This document shows, piece after piece, positions 35,604-43,689 of a stretch of DNA of 64,000 bases. The DNA comes from Streptosporangium sp. NBC_01755 (GTDB lineage: Bacteria; Actinomycetota; Actinomycetes; Streptosporangiales; Streptosporangiaceae): the NCBI RefSeq assembly GCF_035917995.1, contig NZ_CP109131.1, positions 6,882,001 to 6,946,000 of the forward strand, in the 5' to 3' direction. Under the pieces are notes generated by a model. That model did no database searches. It was not told the DNA's origin and saw nothing but the letters and a program-made list of their open reading frames with translations. How positions within the stretch are numbered: the first letter of the stretch is position 1; every line of letters starts with the position of its first letter. Both the position numbers and the translations under genes were made by a program.

Positions 35604-36260
35604 ATGACGTCGCGACCGGCCAAGGGGGGAGGCCGCTGGGTCTCGGTGGCGCCCGACCGCCTGAACCGCTGGATCGACGGTTTCGTCGACAGGCACGGCC
35701 CGCCGGGGGTGACGGCCTCGGTCTCGGTCGTACGCCTCGAAGGCGCGGACGGCGCGGTCGCCGAGTGCCAGGTGCCGTTCCCGCCGCTGACCCCGTCCGG
35801 GGGCGGTCCGCTGGCGCGTCTGGTCACCCACGTGCGCACCGAGCGCAGGGTCGGGGTGCTGCTCGTCCGGCTGGGCGGCCACGCGGCGGGGATCTTCCAG
35901 GGTGAGGAGCTGCTCTCCTCCAAGGTCGGTTCGCGGCCGGTTCACGGGCGCAGCGCGGCGGGTGGCTGGTCACAGCGGCGTTTCGCCCGGCGCAGGGAGA
36001 AGCAGGTGGACCAGGCGCACGAGGCGGCGGCCGAGGTGGCGCTGCGCGTCCTGGGGCCGTGGGTGGGCGAGCTGGAGGCTGTCGTGCTTGGCGGAGACCG
36101 GCGCGCGGTCGACGCGTTGCGCTCCGACCGCAGGCTCGCCCCGGTCTTCGCGCTGGAGGCCGAGCCCTTCCTGACGGTCCCCGATCCGAGGCTGGTGGTC
36201 CTCAAGGACACCCCCGCCGGGTTTCGCGCGGTCCGCATCAGGGTGAGCGATCCCACGTAA
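35604..36260 (+). CDS. acVLRF1-family peptidyl-tRNA hydrolase (Vms1-like release factor)
   Basis: 218 aa from the ATG at 35604; a GTG at 35592 is the alternative. The diagnostic HGRSAAGGWSQRRFARRREK segment (near residue 113) carries the GGxxQ-type catalytic Gln of the VLRF1 family, which in eukaryotes (Vms1/ANKZF1) cleaves peptidyl-tRNA on stalled, split ribosomes. The N-terminal part (VAPDRLNRWIDGFVDRHG) and the C-terminal LVVLKDTPAGFRAVRIRV complete the release-factor-like fold. Actinobacterial members are predicted ribosome rescue enzymes; that role is inferred here. It lies next to an ABC-F ribosome-associated ATPase gene. Confidence 0.8.
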   Translation: MTSRPAKGGGRWVSVAPDRLNRWIDGFVDRHGPPGVTASVSVVRLEGADGAVAECQVPFPPLTPSGGGPLARLVTHVRTERRVGVLLVRLGGHAAGIFQGEELLSSKVGSRPVHGRSAAGGWSQRRFARRREKQVDQAHEAAAEVALRVLGPWVGELEAVVLGGDRRAVDALRSDRRLAPVFALEAEPFLTVPDPRLVVLKDTPAGFRAVRIRVSDPT

Positions 36261-36436
36261 TCGAGGAGAGCCCAGGTGTTGCCGCGCCGTACACTGATCG
36301 GTATGCGCACTCCCGATTGACCGTCGTCCCGATGAAGGCGAGACGGCCGAGCCGAGAGCCGGGAGACACAGGGCGCGGCGGGTTCGGCCACAGTGAAGTG
36401 AGCCTGTGTATTTCCTGCTGGGAGTGTTCTCCAACC
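36261..36436 (+). promoter_or_regulatory. leader of the ABC-F gene
   Basis: 176 nt between the VLRF1 stop and the ABC-F ATG. It holds a five-codon ORF (ATG 36303, MRTPD, stop 36320) and an in-frame ATG at 36332 that would extend the ABC-F protein by 35 unlikely residues. No RBS precedes the mini-ORF. The RBS for 36437 is weak (GGGAG, about 12 nt upstream). Confidence 0.3.
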
Positions 36437-38035
36437 ATGATCGTAGCTTCTGACATCGAACTGCGGGCCGGGGCCCGCCTGCTCATCGAGGGCGCGTCGT
36501 TCCGGGTGAACCCCGGTGACAAGATCGGGCTCGTCGGCCGTAACGGGGCCGGAAAGACCACGCTGACCCGGGTGCTCGCGGGGGAGGGGGCGGCGGCCTC
36601 GGGCACGGTCTCCATCAGTGGCGAGGTCGGCTATCTGCCGCAGGACCCGCGCACCGGTGATCTGCACGTGCTGGCCCGCGACCGCATCCTGTCGGCCCGC
36701 GGGCTGGATGAGGTGCTGCGCGAGCTGCGCGAGGCCGAGCTGGGCATGTCCTCGGCCGACGATCGCACCAGAGACCGCGCCGTGCGCGCCTACGGGCGCC
36801 TGGAGGACCGTCTGCACGTGCTGGGCGGGTACGCCGCGGAGTCGGAGGCCGCCTCGATCGCCTCCAGCCTGGGGCTGCCGGACCGGGTGCTCGGCCAGCC
36901 GTTGGAGACCCTCTCCGGAGGGCAGCGCAGGCGGGTGGAGTTGGCTCGGATCCTCTTCAGCGGGGCAGAGACTCTCCTTCTTGACGAGCCGACAAACCAC
37001 CTAGATGCGGACTCAATCGGGTGGCTTCGTGATTTTTTACGATCTCACCAGGGCGGCTTGATCATTATCAGCCACGACGTGGGTCTTCTTGAAGCGACGG
37101 TAAACCGCGTCCTGCACCTCGACGCCAACCGTTCGGTGATCGACACCTACAACGTCGGCTGGAAGTCCTATCTGGCCCAGCGGGAGACCGACGAGAAGCG
37201 CAGGAGGCGCGAGCGCGCCAACGCCGAGAAGCAGGCCTCCGCCCTGATGTCGCAGGCCGACAAGATGCGTGCCAAGGCCACCAAGGCCAAGGCCGCGCAG
37301 GACATGCAGCGCCGCGCCGAGCGCCTGCTTTCCGGCCTGGAGGTGGAGCGGCGCAGCGACAAGGTCGCCAAGCTGCGCTTCCCCCAGCCCGCTCCGTGCG
37401 GGCGCACCCCGATCATGGCGGAGGGGCTGTCGAAGTCGTATGGCTCCCTGGAGGTCTTCACGGACGTCGACGCCGCGGTCGACAGGGGCAGCAGGGTCGT
37501 GATCCTGGGTCTGAACGGCGCGGGAAAGACCACTCTCCTGCGCATCCTGGGTGGCGTCGAGGAGCCCGACACCGGGGCGGTCAAGGCCGGTCACGGGCTC
37601 AAGCTGGGCTACTACGCGCAGGAGCATGAGACGATCGACCCCGGCCGCAGCGTGCTGGAGAACATGCGCTCGGCCGGGGGAGAGCTTCCCGACGTGGAGT
37701 TGCGCAAGGTTCTGGGCTCGTTCCTGTTCACCGGCGACGACGTGGACAAGCCTGCGGGGGTGCTGTCGGGAGGGGAGAAGACGCGGCTGGCACTGGCCAC
37801 GCTGGTGCTGTCGGCGGCCAACGTCCTCCTCCTCGACGAGCCCACGAACAACCTCGATCCGGCCAGTCGAGAGCAGGTTCTTTCGGCGCTAACGTCCTAT
37901 TCTGGGGCGATTGTGCTTGTCACGCATGATGAGGGTGCTGTGGAGGCTCTACGACCCGATAGGGTGATCTTGCTGCCTGACGGAGTTGAAGACGCATGGA
38001 GCGACGAATTTTCCGATCTTGTGGCACTTGCGTGA
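36437..38035 (+). CDS. ABC-F family ATP-binding protein (translation factor)
   Basis: 532 aa, two ABC domains on one chain and no TM segment. ABC1: GRNGAGKTTL, LSGGQRRRVEL, LLLDEPTNHLDADS. A linker rich in Lys/Arg/Ala lies around residues 240-320 (the P-site tRNA interaction motif). ABC2: GLNGAGKTTLL, LSGGEKTRLAL, LLLDEPTNNLDPAS. The C-terminus is LPDGVEDAWSDEFSDLVALA. It resembles a broadly conserved actinobacterial housekeeping ABC-F rather than a resistance gene; it probably acts on stalled ribosomes. Two stretches (about 36955-37100 and 37850-38035) use A/T-ending codons, including a TTA Leu codon at 37037-37039. Confidence 0.93.
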   Translation: MIVASDIELRAGARLLIEGASFRVNPGDKIGLVGRNGAGKTTLTRVLAGEGAAASGTVSISGEVGYLPQDPRTGDLHVLARDRILSARGLDEVLRELREAELGMSSADDRTRDRAVRAYGRLEDRLHVLGGYAAESEAASIASSLGLPDRVLGQPLETLSGGQRRRVELARILFSGAETLLLDEPTNHLDADSIGWLRDFLRSHQGGLIIISHDVGLLEATVNRVLHLDANRSVIDTYNVGWKSYLAQRETDEKRRRRERANAEKQASALMSQADKMRAKATKAKAAQDMQRRAERLLSGLEVERRSDKVAKLRFPQPAPCGRTPIMAEGLSKSYGSLEVFTDVDAAVDRGSRVVILGLNGAGKTTLLRILGGVEEPDTGAVKAGHGLKLGYYAQEHETIDPGRSVLENMRSAGGELPDVELRKVLGSFLFTGDDVDKPAGVLSGGEKTRLALATLVLSAANVLLLDEPTNNLDPASREQVLSALTSYSGAIVLVTHDEGAVEALRPDRVILLPDGVEDAWSDEFSDLVALA

Positions 38036-38149
38036 TCTTAATTTGAGCGGGTACGGATCTTTTCCCGTGGAGTAGGTAGCCGATCTCGCTGAAATGACTG
38101 ATCATGGCGTGTGTAACGCTGCGGAAGTCTGGCACTACAGGAGGTACTC

Positions 38150-38365
38150 GTGGCCGAGACTCTCAAGAAGGGCACCCGGGTTACCGGGGCCGACCGTGAA
38201 AAACTGGCCTCCGATCTCAAGAAGCGCTACAGCGCGGGTGAAAGCATCCGTGCTCTGGCCGCTTCGACCGGCAGGTCGTACGGGTTCATCCACCGCATCC
38301 TGAGCGAGTCCGGTGTGACTCTGCGCGGGCGTGGTGGCGCCACCCGAGGCAAGTCCAAGCGCTGA
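38150..38365 (+). CDS. small helix-turn-helix protein
   Basis: 71 aa, GTG start with a perfect AGGAGG 5 nt upstream. One HTH (SIRALAASTGRSYGFIHRILSESGV, residues about 31-55) is followed by a basic RGRGGATRGKSKR tail, which looks DNA- or RNA-binding. Short proteins with this HTH and tail are conserved across actinobacteria; I know of no assigned function. It is expressed alone, 114 bp after the ABC-F gene in a lower-GC patch. Confidence 0.85.
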   Translation: MAETLKKGTRVTGADREKLASDLKKRYSAGESIRALAASTGRSYGFIHRILSESGVTLRGRGGATRGKSKR

Positions 38366-38500
38366 CTCCACCTCGGAACGCGCGACCGCAGCCGCTCGTC
38401 CCCCACACGCCGCAGCCGTTCCCGCCCGAGCCTATAGAACCTCATTCTGGAGAGTCGATAGGGTCGGGCGAGGCGGAAACGGAAGGTGGGAGAACGGGCG

Positions 38501-39304
38501 ATGGTGGAAGCGGTGTTCGGGGGGAGTGCGGAGGAGATCTCTCTCAAGGAGGTCGGTCTGCGCTACGAGGTGGACGGCGAGATCGCGACGATCACGCTGG
38601 ACCGTCCGGAGAAGCGAAACGCTCAGACGTTCGCCACCTGGTCGGCTCTGGCTCATATCGGTAACAACCTGCCGCAGCAGGTGAGGGTCGTCGTGATCAG
38701 AGGTGAGGGGCCGTCCTTCTCGGCGGGGATCGATCTGAGGATGTTCACACCGGAGGGGGTACCAGGGCAGGGGACGTTCACGTCCCTGGCGACACTCGAG
38801 GAGACGGCTTTCGTCGACCGGGTGGCGTCGGCCCAGCGGGGTTTTCTCTGGCTGAGGCGTCCCGACATCGTCTCCGTGGCAGCTGTGCAGGGCCACGCGG
38901 TAGGCGCGGGGTTTCAGCTGGCGCTCGCCTGTGACCTGCGGGTCCTGGCGGACGACGCCAAGCTGTGCATGAAGGAGCCGGCTCTCGGGCTGGTCCCCGA
39001 CCTGACCGGCACCAAGCCGCTGGTCGATCTGGTGGGCCTGTCCCGGGCCATCGAGATCTGCCTGACCGCCCGCGTCGTGGGGGCGCAGGAGGCGGCCAGG
39101 ATCGGCCTGGCCGAGCTGGTCGTCGCACCGGGAGAGCTGACGGAGGCCGTGCGCGACCTGACCGCCGCGCTGCTGGCGACCAACCGCGACGCCGCGACGG
39201 CGACCAAGCGGCTGCTCCAGGGTGCTTCGGGGCGCACACTGGAGGAACAGGCCGCGGCCGAGGCACGCGAGCAGGAGGCACGTATCAAGGCGCTTTTCGG
39301 GTAG
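38501..39304 (+). CDS. enoyl-CoA hydratase/isomerase family protein
   Basis: 267 aa from the ATG at 38501, with GGGAG 9 nt upstream; a GTG at 38486 is possible. Crotonase fold: ITLDRPEKRNAQT, the oxyanion loop VVVIRGEGPSFSAGIDLRMF, and AVQGHAVGAGFQLALACDLRVLADDAKLCMKEPALGLVPDL. The second Glu of the classic hydratase pair lies in the KEPALGLVPDLTGT region, so hydratase or isomerase activity is plausible. The substrate cannot be told. It carries an insertion around MFTPEGVPGQGTFTSLATLEE. Confidence 0.88.
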   Translation: MVEAVFGGSAEEISLKEVGLRYEVDGEIATITLDRPEKRNAQTFATWSALAHIGNNLPQQVRVVVIRGEGPSFSAGIDLRMFTPEGVPGQGTFTSLATLEETAFVDRVASAQRGFLWLRRPDIVSVAAVQGHAVGAGFQLALACDLRVLADDAKLCMKEPALGLVPDLTGTKPLVDLVGLSRAIEICLTARVVGAQEAARIGLAELVVAPGELTEAVRDLTAALLATNRDAATATKRLLQGASGRTLEEQAAAEAREQEARIKALFG

Positions 39305-39438
39305 CCCGTCTGGCTTTCACGCGAGAGACCCGACCCGAGACGGTCGCGACCTCCGGGGCTCAGCCGTGGGGAGAGGTCAAGCGGCCCATTCGGGCGAGCC
39401 GCGGGTGTTCGCCTCAAGCTGATGAGGGAATGAGTGTG

Positions 39439-39466
39439 CCTCTCCCGGTGCTCGCACCGGGAGAGG
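39439..39466 (+). promoter_or_regulatory. perfect hairpin covering the Shine-Dalgarno of the ABC exporter
   Basis: CCTCTCCCGGTG (39439-39450), loop CTCG, CACCGGGAGAGG (39455-39466). The RBS AGGAGG (39464-39469) begins in the last three paired bases, 4 nt before the ATG at 39474, so the folded stem would occlude ribosome binding. Confidence 0.65.
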
Positions 39467-39473
39467 AGGCCAG

Positions 39474-41348
39474 ATGGCAATGATGGGTGGGGGCTTCGGC
39501 CCCCAGATGATGCACTCGCTCCGGCGTGACAGCTCGGTGACCAAGGAGCGTCTGGCGCCGGGCACGGTCAGGCGCATCGCCCGCTACGCCAGGCCGTTCT
39601 CGCGGCATATCGCGGCCTTCCTCGCGCTGGTGGTGGTCGGCTCGGTCATCGTGATCGCCAACCCGCTGCTGATGAAGGCGATCATCGATGACGGCATCGT
39701 CGCGAGGCGCCAGGGGGTGGTGATCGCCCTCGCGCTGGTCATCGCGGGCCTGGCGGTCGCGGACGCGGTGCTCACCCTGGCCCAGCGCTGGTTCTCCGCG
39801 CGGATCGGTGAGGGCCTCATCTACAACCTGCGCACCGAGGTCTTCGACCACGTCCAGCGCATGCCCGTGGCCTTCTTCACCCGCACCCAGACCGGCGCCC
39901 TGGTCTCCCGGCTCAACACCGACGTCATCGGAGCCCAGCGCGCCCTGACCAGCACGCTGTCATCGGTCGTGGCCAACGTGGTCATGCTGGTGCTGGTCCT
40001 GGGCGCCATGCTGGTGCTCTCGTGGCAGATCACCCTCGTCGCCCTCGTACTGCTGCCGATCTTCGTCTTCCCCGCCAAGTGGGTCGGCAGGAAGATGTCC
40101 GGGCTCACCCGCGAGCAGATGGAGCTCGACGCCGAGATGAGCTCCATGATGACCGAGCGGTTCAACGTAGCCGGTGCGATGGTCGCCAAGCTGTACGGCC
40201 GCCCGGACGACGAGGCCGACGCCTTCGGCGGCAAGGCGGGGCGGGTTCGCGACGTCGGCGTCACCGTGGGCATGTACGGGACGGTCTTCCGGGTCGCGCT
40301 CGGCCTGGTGGCGGCGCTGGCCACCGCCCTGGTGTACGGCCTGGGCGGCGTGCTGGCCGTCTCCGGCGTCTTCGAGCTCGGAACCCTGGTGGCCCTCGCC
40401 GCCCTCCTGATGCGCCTGTACGGCCCGCTGACGAGCCTGTCGAACGTGCACGTGGACGTGATGACCGCGCTGGTCAGCTTCGACAGGGTCTTCGAGGTGC
40501 TCGACCTGCGGCCCATGGTCGCCGAGCGGTCCGATGCCAGGCCTCTTCCCGAGGGGCCGGTCTCCGTCGAGTTCGACGACGTCCGGTTCAGGTATCCCTT
40601 GGCCTCGGAGGTGTCGCTGGCCTCACTGGAGGCGGTGGCCCGCCCCGACACCGGGCCCGGCCACGAGGTGCTGCGCGGCGTCACCTACACCGCCCGCCCC
40701 GGCCAGATGGTCGCCCTGGTCGGCCCCTCCGGAGCGGGAAAGACGACGATCACCGGCCTGCTCTCACGCCTCTACGACGTCAGCGGGGGTGCGGTCCGGA
40801 TCAACGGCCTGGATGTGCGCGACGCCACCCTGGCCTCCCTGCGCGACACCGTGGGGGTCGTCATGCAGGACGCTCACCTGTTCCACGACACCATCGGGGC
40901 CAACCTCCGCTACGCCAGGCCCGAGGCGAGTGAGGAGGAGATCTGGGAGGCGCTGCGGGCCGCCCAGATCGCCGAGTTGGTCATGGACATGCCCGAGGGG
41001 CTGGAGACCGTGGTGGGCGACCGGGGCCACCGGCTGTCCGGCGGGGAGAAGCAGCGGCTGGCCCTGGCGAGACTGCTGCTCAAGGCGCCTCGCGTGGTCA
41101 TCCTCGACGAGGCCACCGCGCATCTGGACTCCGAGTCCGAGGCCGCCGTCCAGCAGGCGCTGAAGGTCGCGCTGGCCGGACGCACCTCGCTGGTCATCGC
41201 CCACCGGCTGTCCACGATCCGCGAGGCCGACCAGATCCTGGTGGTGCAGGACGGCCGCATCGTCGAGCGGGGCCGGCACGAGGAGCTGCTGAGCAGGGGG
41301 GCGGTCTACGCCGAGCTCTACCGGACTCAGTTCAGTCAGGCGTCCTGA
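39474..41348 (+). CDS. ABC exporter, fused membrane and ATPase domains
   Basis: 624 aa half-transporter that should work as a dimer. N-terminal six-TM domain (residues about 40-330: FLALVVVGSVIVIANPLLMKAIID, VFDHVQRMPVAFFTRTQTGALVSRLNTDV). ATPase from about 365: GPSGAGKTTITGLLSRLYD, Q-loop VMQDAHLF, signature LSGGEKQRLALARLLL, Walker B VVILDEATAHLDSES, and H-loop IAHRLSTIREAD. MsbA/BmrA-like multidrug or lipid exporter type; the substrate is unknown. A second in-frame ATG lies at 39480. Confidence 0.93.
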   Translation: MAMMGGGFGPQMMHSLRRDSSVTKERLAPGTVRRIARYARPFSRHIAAFLALVVVGSVIVIANPLLMKAIIDDGIVARRQGVVIALALVIAGLAVADAVLTLAQRWFSARIGEGLIYNLRTEVFDHVQRMPVAFFTRTQTGALVSRLNTDVIGAQRALTSTLSSVVANVVMLVLVLGAMLVLSWQITLVALVLLPIFVFPAKWVGRKMSGLTREQMELDAEMSSMMTERFNVAGAMVAKLYGRPDDEADAFGGKAGRVRDVGVTVGMYGTVFRVALGLVAALATALVYGLGGVLAVSGVFELGTLVALAALLMRLYGPLTSLSNVHVDVMTALVSFDRVFEVLDLRPMVAERSDARPLPEGPVSVEFDDVRFRYPLASEVSLASLEAVARPDTGPGHEVLRGVTYTARPGQMVALVGPSGAGKTTITGLLSRLYDVSGGAVRINGLDVRDATLASLRDTVGVVMQDAHLFHDTIGANLRYARPEASEEEIWEALRAAQIAELVMDMPEGLETVVGDRGHRLSGGEKQRLALARLLLKAPRVVILDEATAHLDSESEAAVQQALKVALAGRTSLVIAHRLSTIREADQILVVQDGRIVERGRHEELLSRGAVYAELYRTQFSQAS

Positions 41349-41418
41349 CCGTGTCCACGGCGCCGGCGGCACGCCTTCGAGTGGCTCTTCCAGCGCGGAT
41401 GGTGTAGATCATGGTGGC

Positions 41419-41787
41419 GTGGAAGACCGGCTTAGACGTGATGACCTGACCGACGACGAGTGGGCACGGCTGGCGCCGTTACTGCCCGCTCACGCCAGGC
41501 AGGGGAACCGGTGGGCCGATCACCGCACGATCATCGACGGGGTGTTCTTCCGTACCAGGACCGGCTGCCCCTGGCGGAAGCTGCCCGAGGTCTACGGCAA
41601 GTGGAAGACCGTCTACAACCGGCACCGCCGCTGGTGCCTGGACGGCACTTGGGAGATGATCCTGGACACGCTGCCGAGCGGCGGTGACAGGGCGGCGGGC
41701 GGCGGTGCCGAGAGTGCCCCGGCCCTGAGGCCCGCCCCGTCCGGGGACATCCGTCCAGGTGCGATGTTCGAGGTCGCGAACTGGTGA
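41419..41787 (+). pseudogene. IS5-family transposase N-terminal remnant
   Basis: DLTDDEWARLAPLLPAHAR, NRWADHRTIIDGVFFRTRTG, CPWRKLPEVYGKWKTVYNRHRRWCLDGTWEMILDTL is the N-terminal domain (DUF4096) of IS5/IS427-group transposases. Similarity stops near 41685. The catalytic DDE portion and the second ORF are missing, and the remaining codons are unrelated sequence. I see no terminal inverted repeats. Confidence 0.85.
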
Positions 41788-41802
41788 CCGGCGGGCCGGC
41801 CG

Positions 41803-42693
41803 TCAGGGTGAGGGGACGTAGCCCAGGCGGGTGAGCTCCTCGCGGGCGACCTTGGCCACCAGTTCGGCGTCCTGGCCGCGCAGGCGGGTGTGCCAGACGC
41901 CGACCCTCGGCATGTTCCCGCCCAACAGGGCGATCTTGGGGACCCGCGTCTCCAGGAAGTCGGAGAGCTCGCCTGTGGCCTTGGCCGGGGAGGCGACCAG
42001 GTCCTCGTAGCGCAGGGTCAGCAGCTGCGCGCGGGGTAGCTCCTGGTGGAGCGAGGCCGCGAGCCGGACCGCGCTGCGCCAGCGCAGCGCGCACTTCCCC
42101 GCTGTGGGCATCGCCTTCCAGCGTTCGCGGTGCTCGCCGGAGCTGACGCCGAGGAAGGGGTTGGGGAACTCCGTCTCGTCGCTCAGCATGGCCGGTTTGA
42201 ACCACGTCAGGGCGGCGGGGTCGGCCAGCATGTCGGCGGCCACGTCACGGCCGTCCCTGATCAACTGGACGAAACGGGCGTCGGGAAAGGCCTGTAACAG
42301 CACCGAGGCGCTGTAGAGCAGGTCGGGGCTGGCGTCGCCGAAGCGGGCCACCGAACCCGAGGCCACGCAGGGACCCGCCCCGGTCACGCCGCCCGCTTCC
42401 CGGCACGGGGCCGGGCACTCCTCGCAGGCGCCGGAGACGATCTGCCAGGACTCGGCCATGGCGTCGCGGAGCACACGGGTCGCGCCCATGCCCCGCCCCG
42501 CGATCGAGGGCCGCCGGGCGAAGGCGTAGACGACGTGCGCCACCGCCGCCCGTCCCATGGTGACGTGGAAGCCCGGGGAGCGTTTCAGGGCACGGGCCAG
42601 CAGGTCCGCGCCGGAATGCGGGGCGGCGAGCACGAACACCGGGCGGCGGACCTTGATGCCGTTGACCACCAGGATGTGAGGCGGAGGTCGCAT
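41803..42693 (-). CDS. sulfotransferase family protein
   Basis: 296 aa. PAPS-dependent sulfotransferase fold: FVLAAPHSGADLLARALKRSP (5'-phosphosulfate loop, here without the usual Lys), FVQLIRDGRDVAADML (3'-phosphate-binding RDGRD) and LLTLRYEDLVASPAKAT. A Cys-rich insertion CEECPAPCREAGGVTGAGPC (near residue 85) is unusual and may bind a metal. The ATG at 42693 is head to head with the ATG of the next gene (CATATG), with no bases between. No RBS is visible on this strand. Acceptor unknown. Confidence 0.8.
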   Translation of the reverse strand: MRPPPHILVVNGIKVRRPVFVLAAPHSGADLLARALKRSPGFHVTMGRAAVAHVVYAFARRPSIAGRGMGATRVLRDAMAESWQIVSGACEECPAPCREAGGVTGAGPCVASGSVARFGDASPDLLYSASVLLQAFPDARFVQLIRDGRDVAADMLADPAALTWFKPAMLSDETEFPNPFLGVSSGEHRERWKAMPTAGKCALRWRSAVRLAASLHQELPRAQLLTLRYEDLVASPAKATGELSDFLETRVPKIALLGGNMPRVGVWHTRLRGQDAELVAKVAREELTRLGYVPSP

Positions 42694-43650
42694 ATGAAAG
42701 CCCAGTGTGGCACCGTTTGGGGAGTGAAAGAACCGGCTGCCGGCATACCGGTCCCGCCCCCGCCGCGCTCGGGTGACACGGTGGCGGTGGTCGCACCGTC
42801 GGGACCCCCCGATTTCGAGAGGCTGGCGCGCGGCGTCCGTGTTCTGGAAGGGCTCGGTCTGAAGGTCGTCATCGGTGCTCATGTCCTCGACAGGGACCGC
42901 TACCTGGCGGGCTCCGACGCCGACCGCGCCCGCGATCTGCAGGACGCCTGGTGCGACCCCGCGGTGAGCGCGGTGTTCTGCGCTCGCGGCGGCTACGGGG
43001 CCACCCGGCTCCTCGGCCTGCTGGACTGGGACGCGATGCGGGCCGCCGACCCCAAGGCTCTGGTCGGCTCCAGCGACGTCACCGCGCTGCACAGCGCGTT
43101 CGCCGTGGAACTGGGCGTCGCCTCCTGGTTCGGTCCGATGCCGGCCTCTGCCACGATCAGCGACCCCGCCGGACCCGAGCCGCGCACCTTCGAGAGCCTC
43201 ACGGCCGCCCTGGCCGGAGCGCCGCCGCCGATCACCGGTGACCGGGTGATCGTTCCAGGTGAGGTCACGGCACCGGTCACCGGCGGTAACCTCAGTCTGC
43301 TGGCCGCGCTCTGCGGCACGCCGTACGCGCTGTCGGCACGGGGGCGGATCGTCCTGCTCGAGGACGTCGGCGAGGCGCCGTACCGGATCGACAGGATGCT
43401 CACCCAGCTGCTGCAGGCGGGGGCGCTCGACGGAGCCGCCGGGTTCGTCCTGGGCTCCTGGATCGACTGCGGCGACCCCTACCCCGTGCTGGAGGAGCTG
43501 CTCACGCCGCTCGGAGTGCCCGTCATCGCGGGGCTGCCGATAGGGCATGGAGAGCCACAATTTTCAGTATTGCTTGGGACACTTGGTGCTATTGATGCAA
43601 AATCGTGCTCTCTTGCCTACTCAACAGGGGGCGCCGACGAGGCACTCTAG
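42694..43650 (+). CDS. LD-carboxypeptidase (peptidase S66 / MccF family)
   Basis: 318 aa from the ATG at 42694, with GGAGG 6 nt upstream; a GTG at 42724 is an alternative. S66 serine peptidase: VAVVAPSGPPD, AVFCARGGYGATRLLGLLDWD, VGSSDVTALHSAF (nucleophile Ser region), GNLSLLAALCGTPY, LLEDVGEAPYRIDRMLTQL (catalytic Glu) and GLPIGHGEPQFSVLLG (catalytic His). It trims D-Ala from tetrapeptide murein precursors or cleaves microcin C-like peptide-nucleotides. The last 30 codons (43546-43650) switch to A/T-ending codons in sharp contrast to the rest. Confidence 0.92.
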   Translation: MKAQCGTVWGVKEPAAGIPVPPPPRSGDTVAVVAPSGPPDFERLARGVRVLEGLGLKVVIGAHVLDRDRYLAGSDADRARDLQDAWCDPAVSAVFCARGGYGATRLLGLLDWDAMRAADPKALVGSSDVTALHSAFAVELGVASWFGPMPASATISDPAGPEPRTFESLTAALAGAPPPITGDRVIVPGEVTAPVTGGNLSLLAALCGTPYALSARGRIVLLEDVGEAPYRIDRMLTQLLQAGALDGAAGFVLGSWIDCGDPYPVLEELLTPLGVPVIAGLPIGHGEPQFSVLLGTLGAIDAKSCSLAYSTGGADEAL

Positions 43651-43689
43651 GTGCGAACCTAGGAGGAAACCGGCAGAGGGGACGCACGC

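Noticed and set aside
36303-36320. Five-codon ORF as an antibiotic-sensing attenuator of the ABC-F gene
   Set aside because: No RBS, no stalling-type peptide, no clear terminator/antiterminator pair, and the ABC-F protein is of a housekeeping type rather than a resistance type.
41419-41787. Complete IS5-family element
   Set aside because: Only the N-terminal transposase domain is present, with no DDE region and no inverted repeats found.
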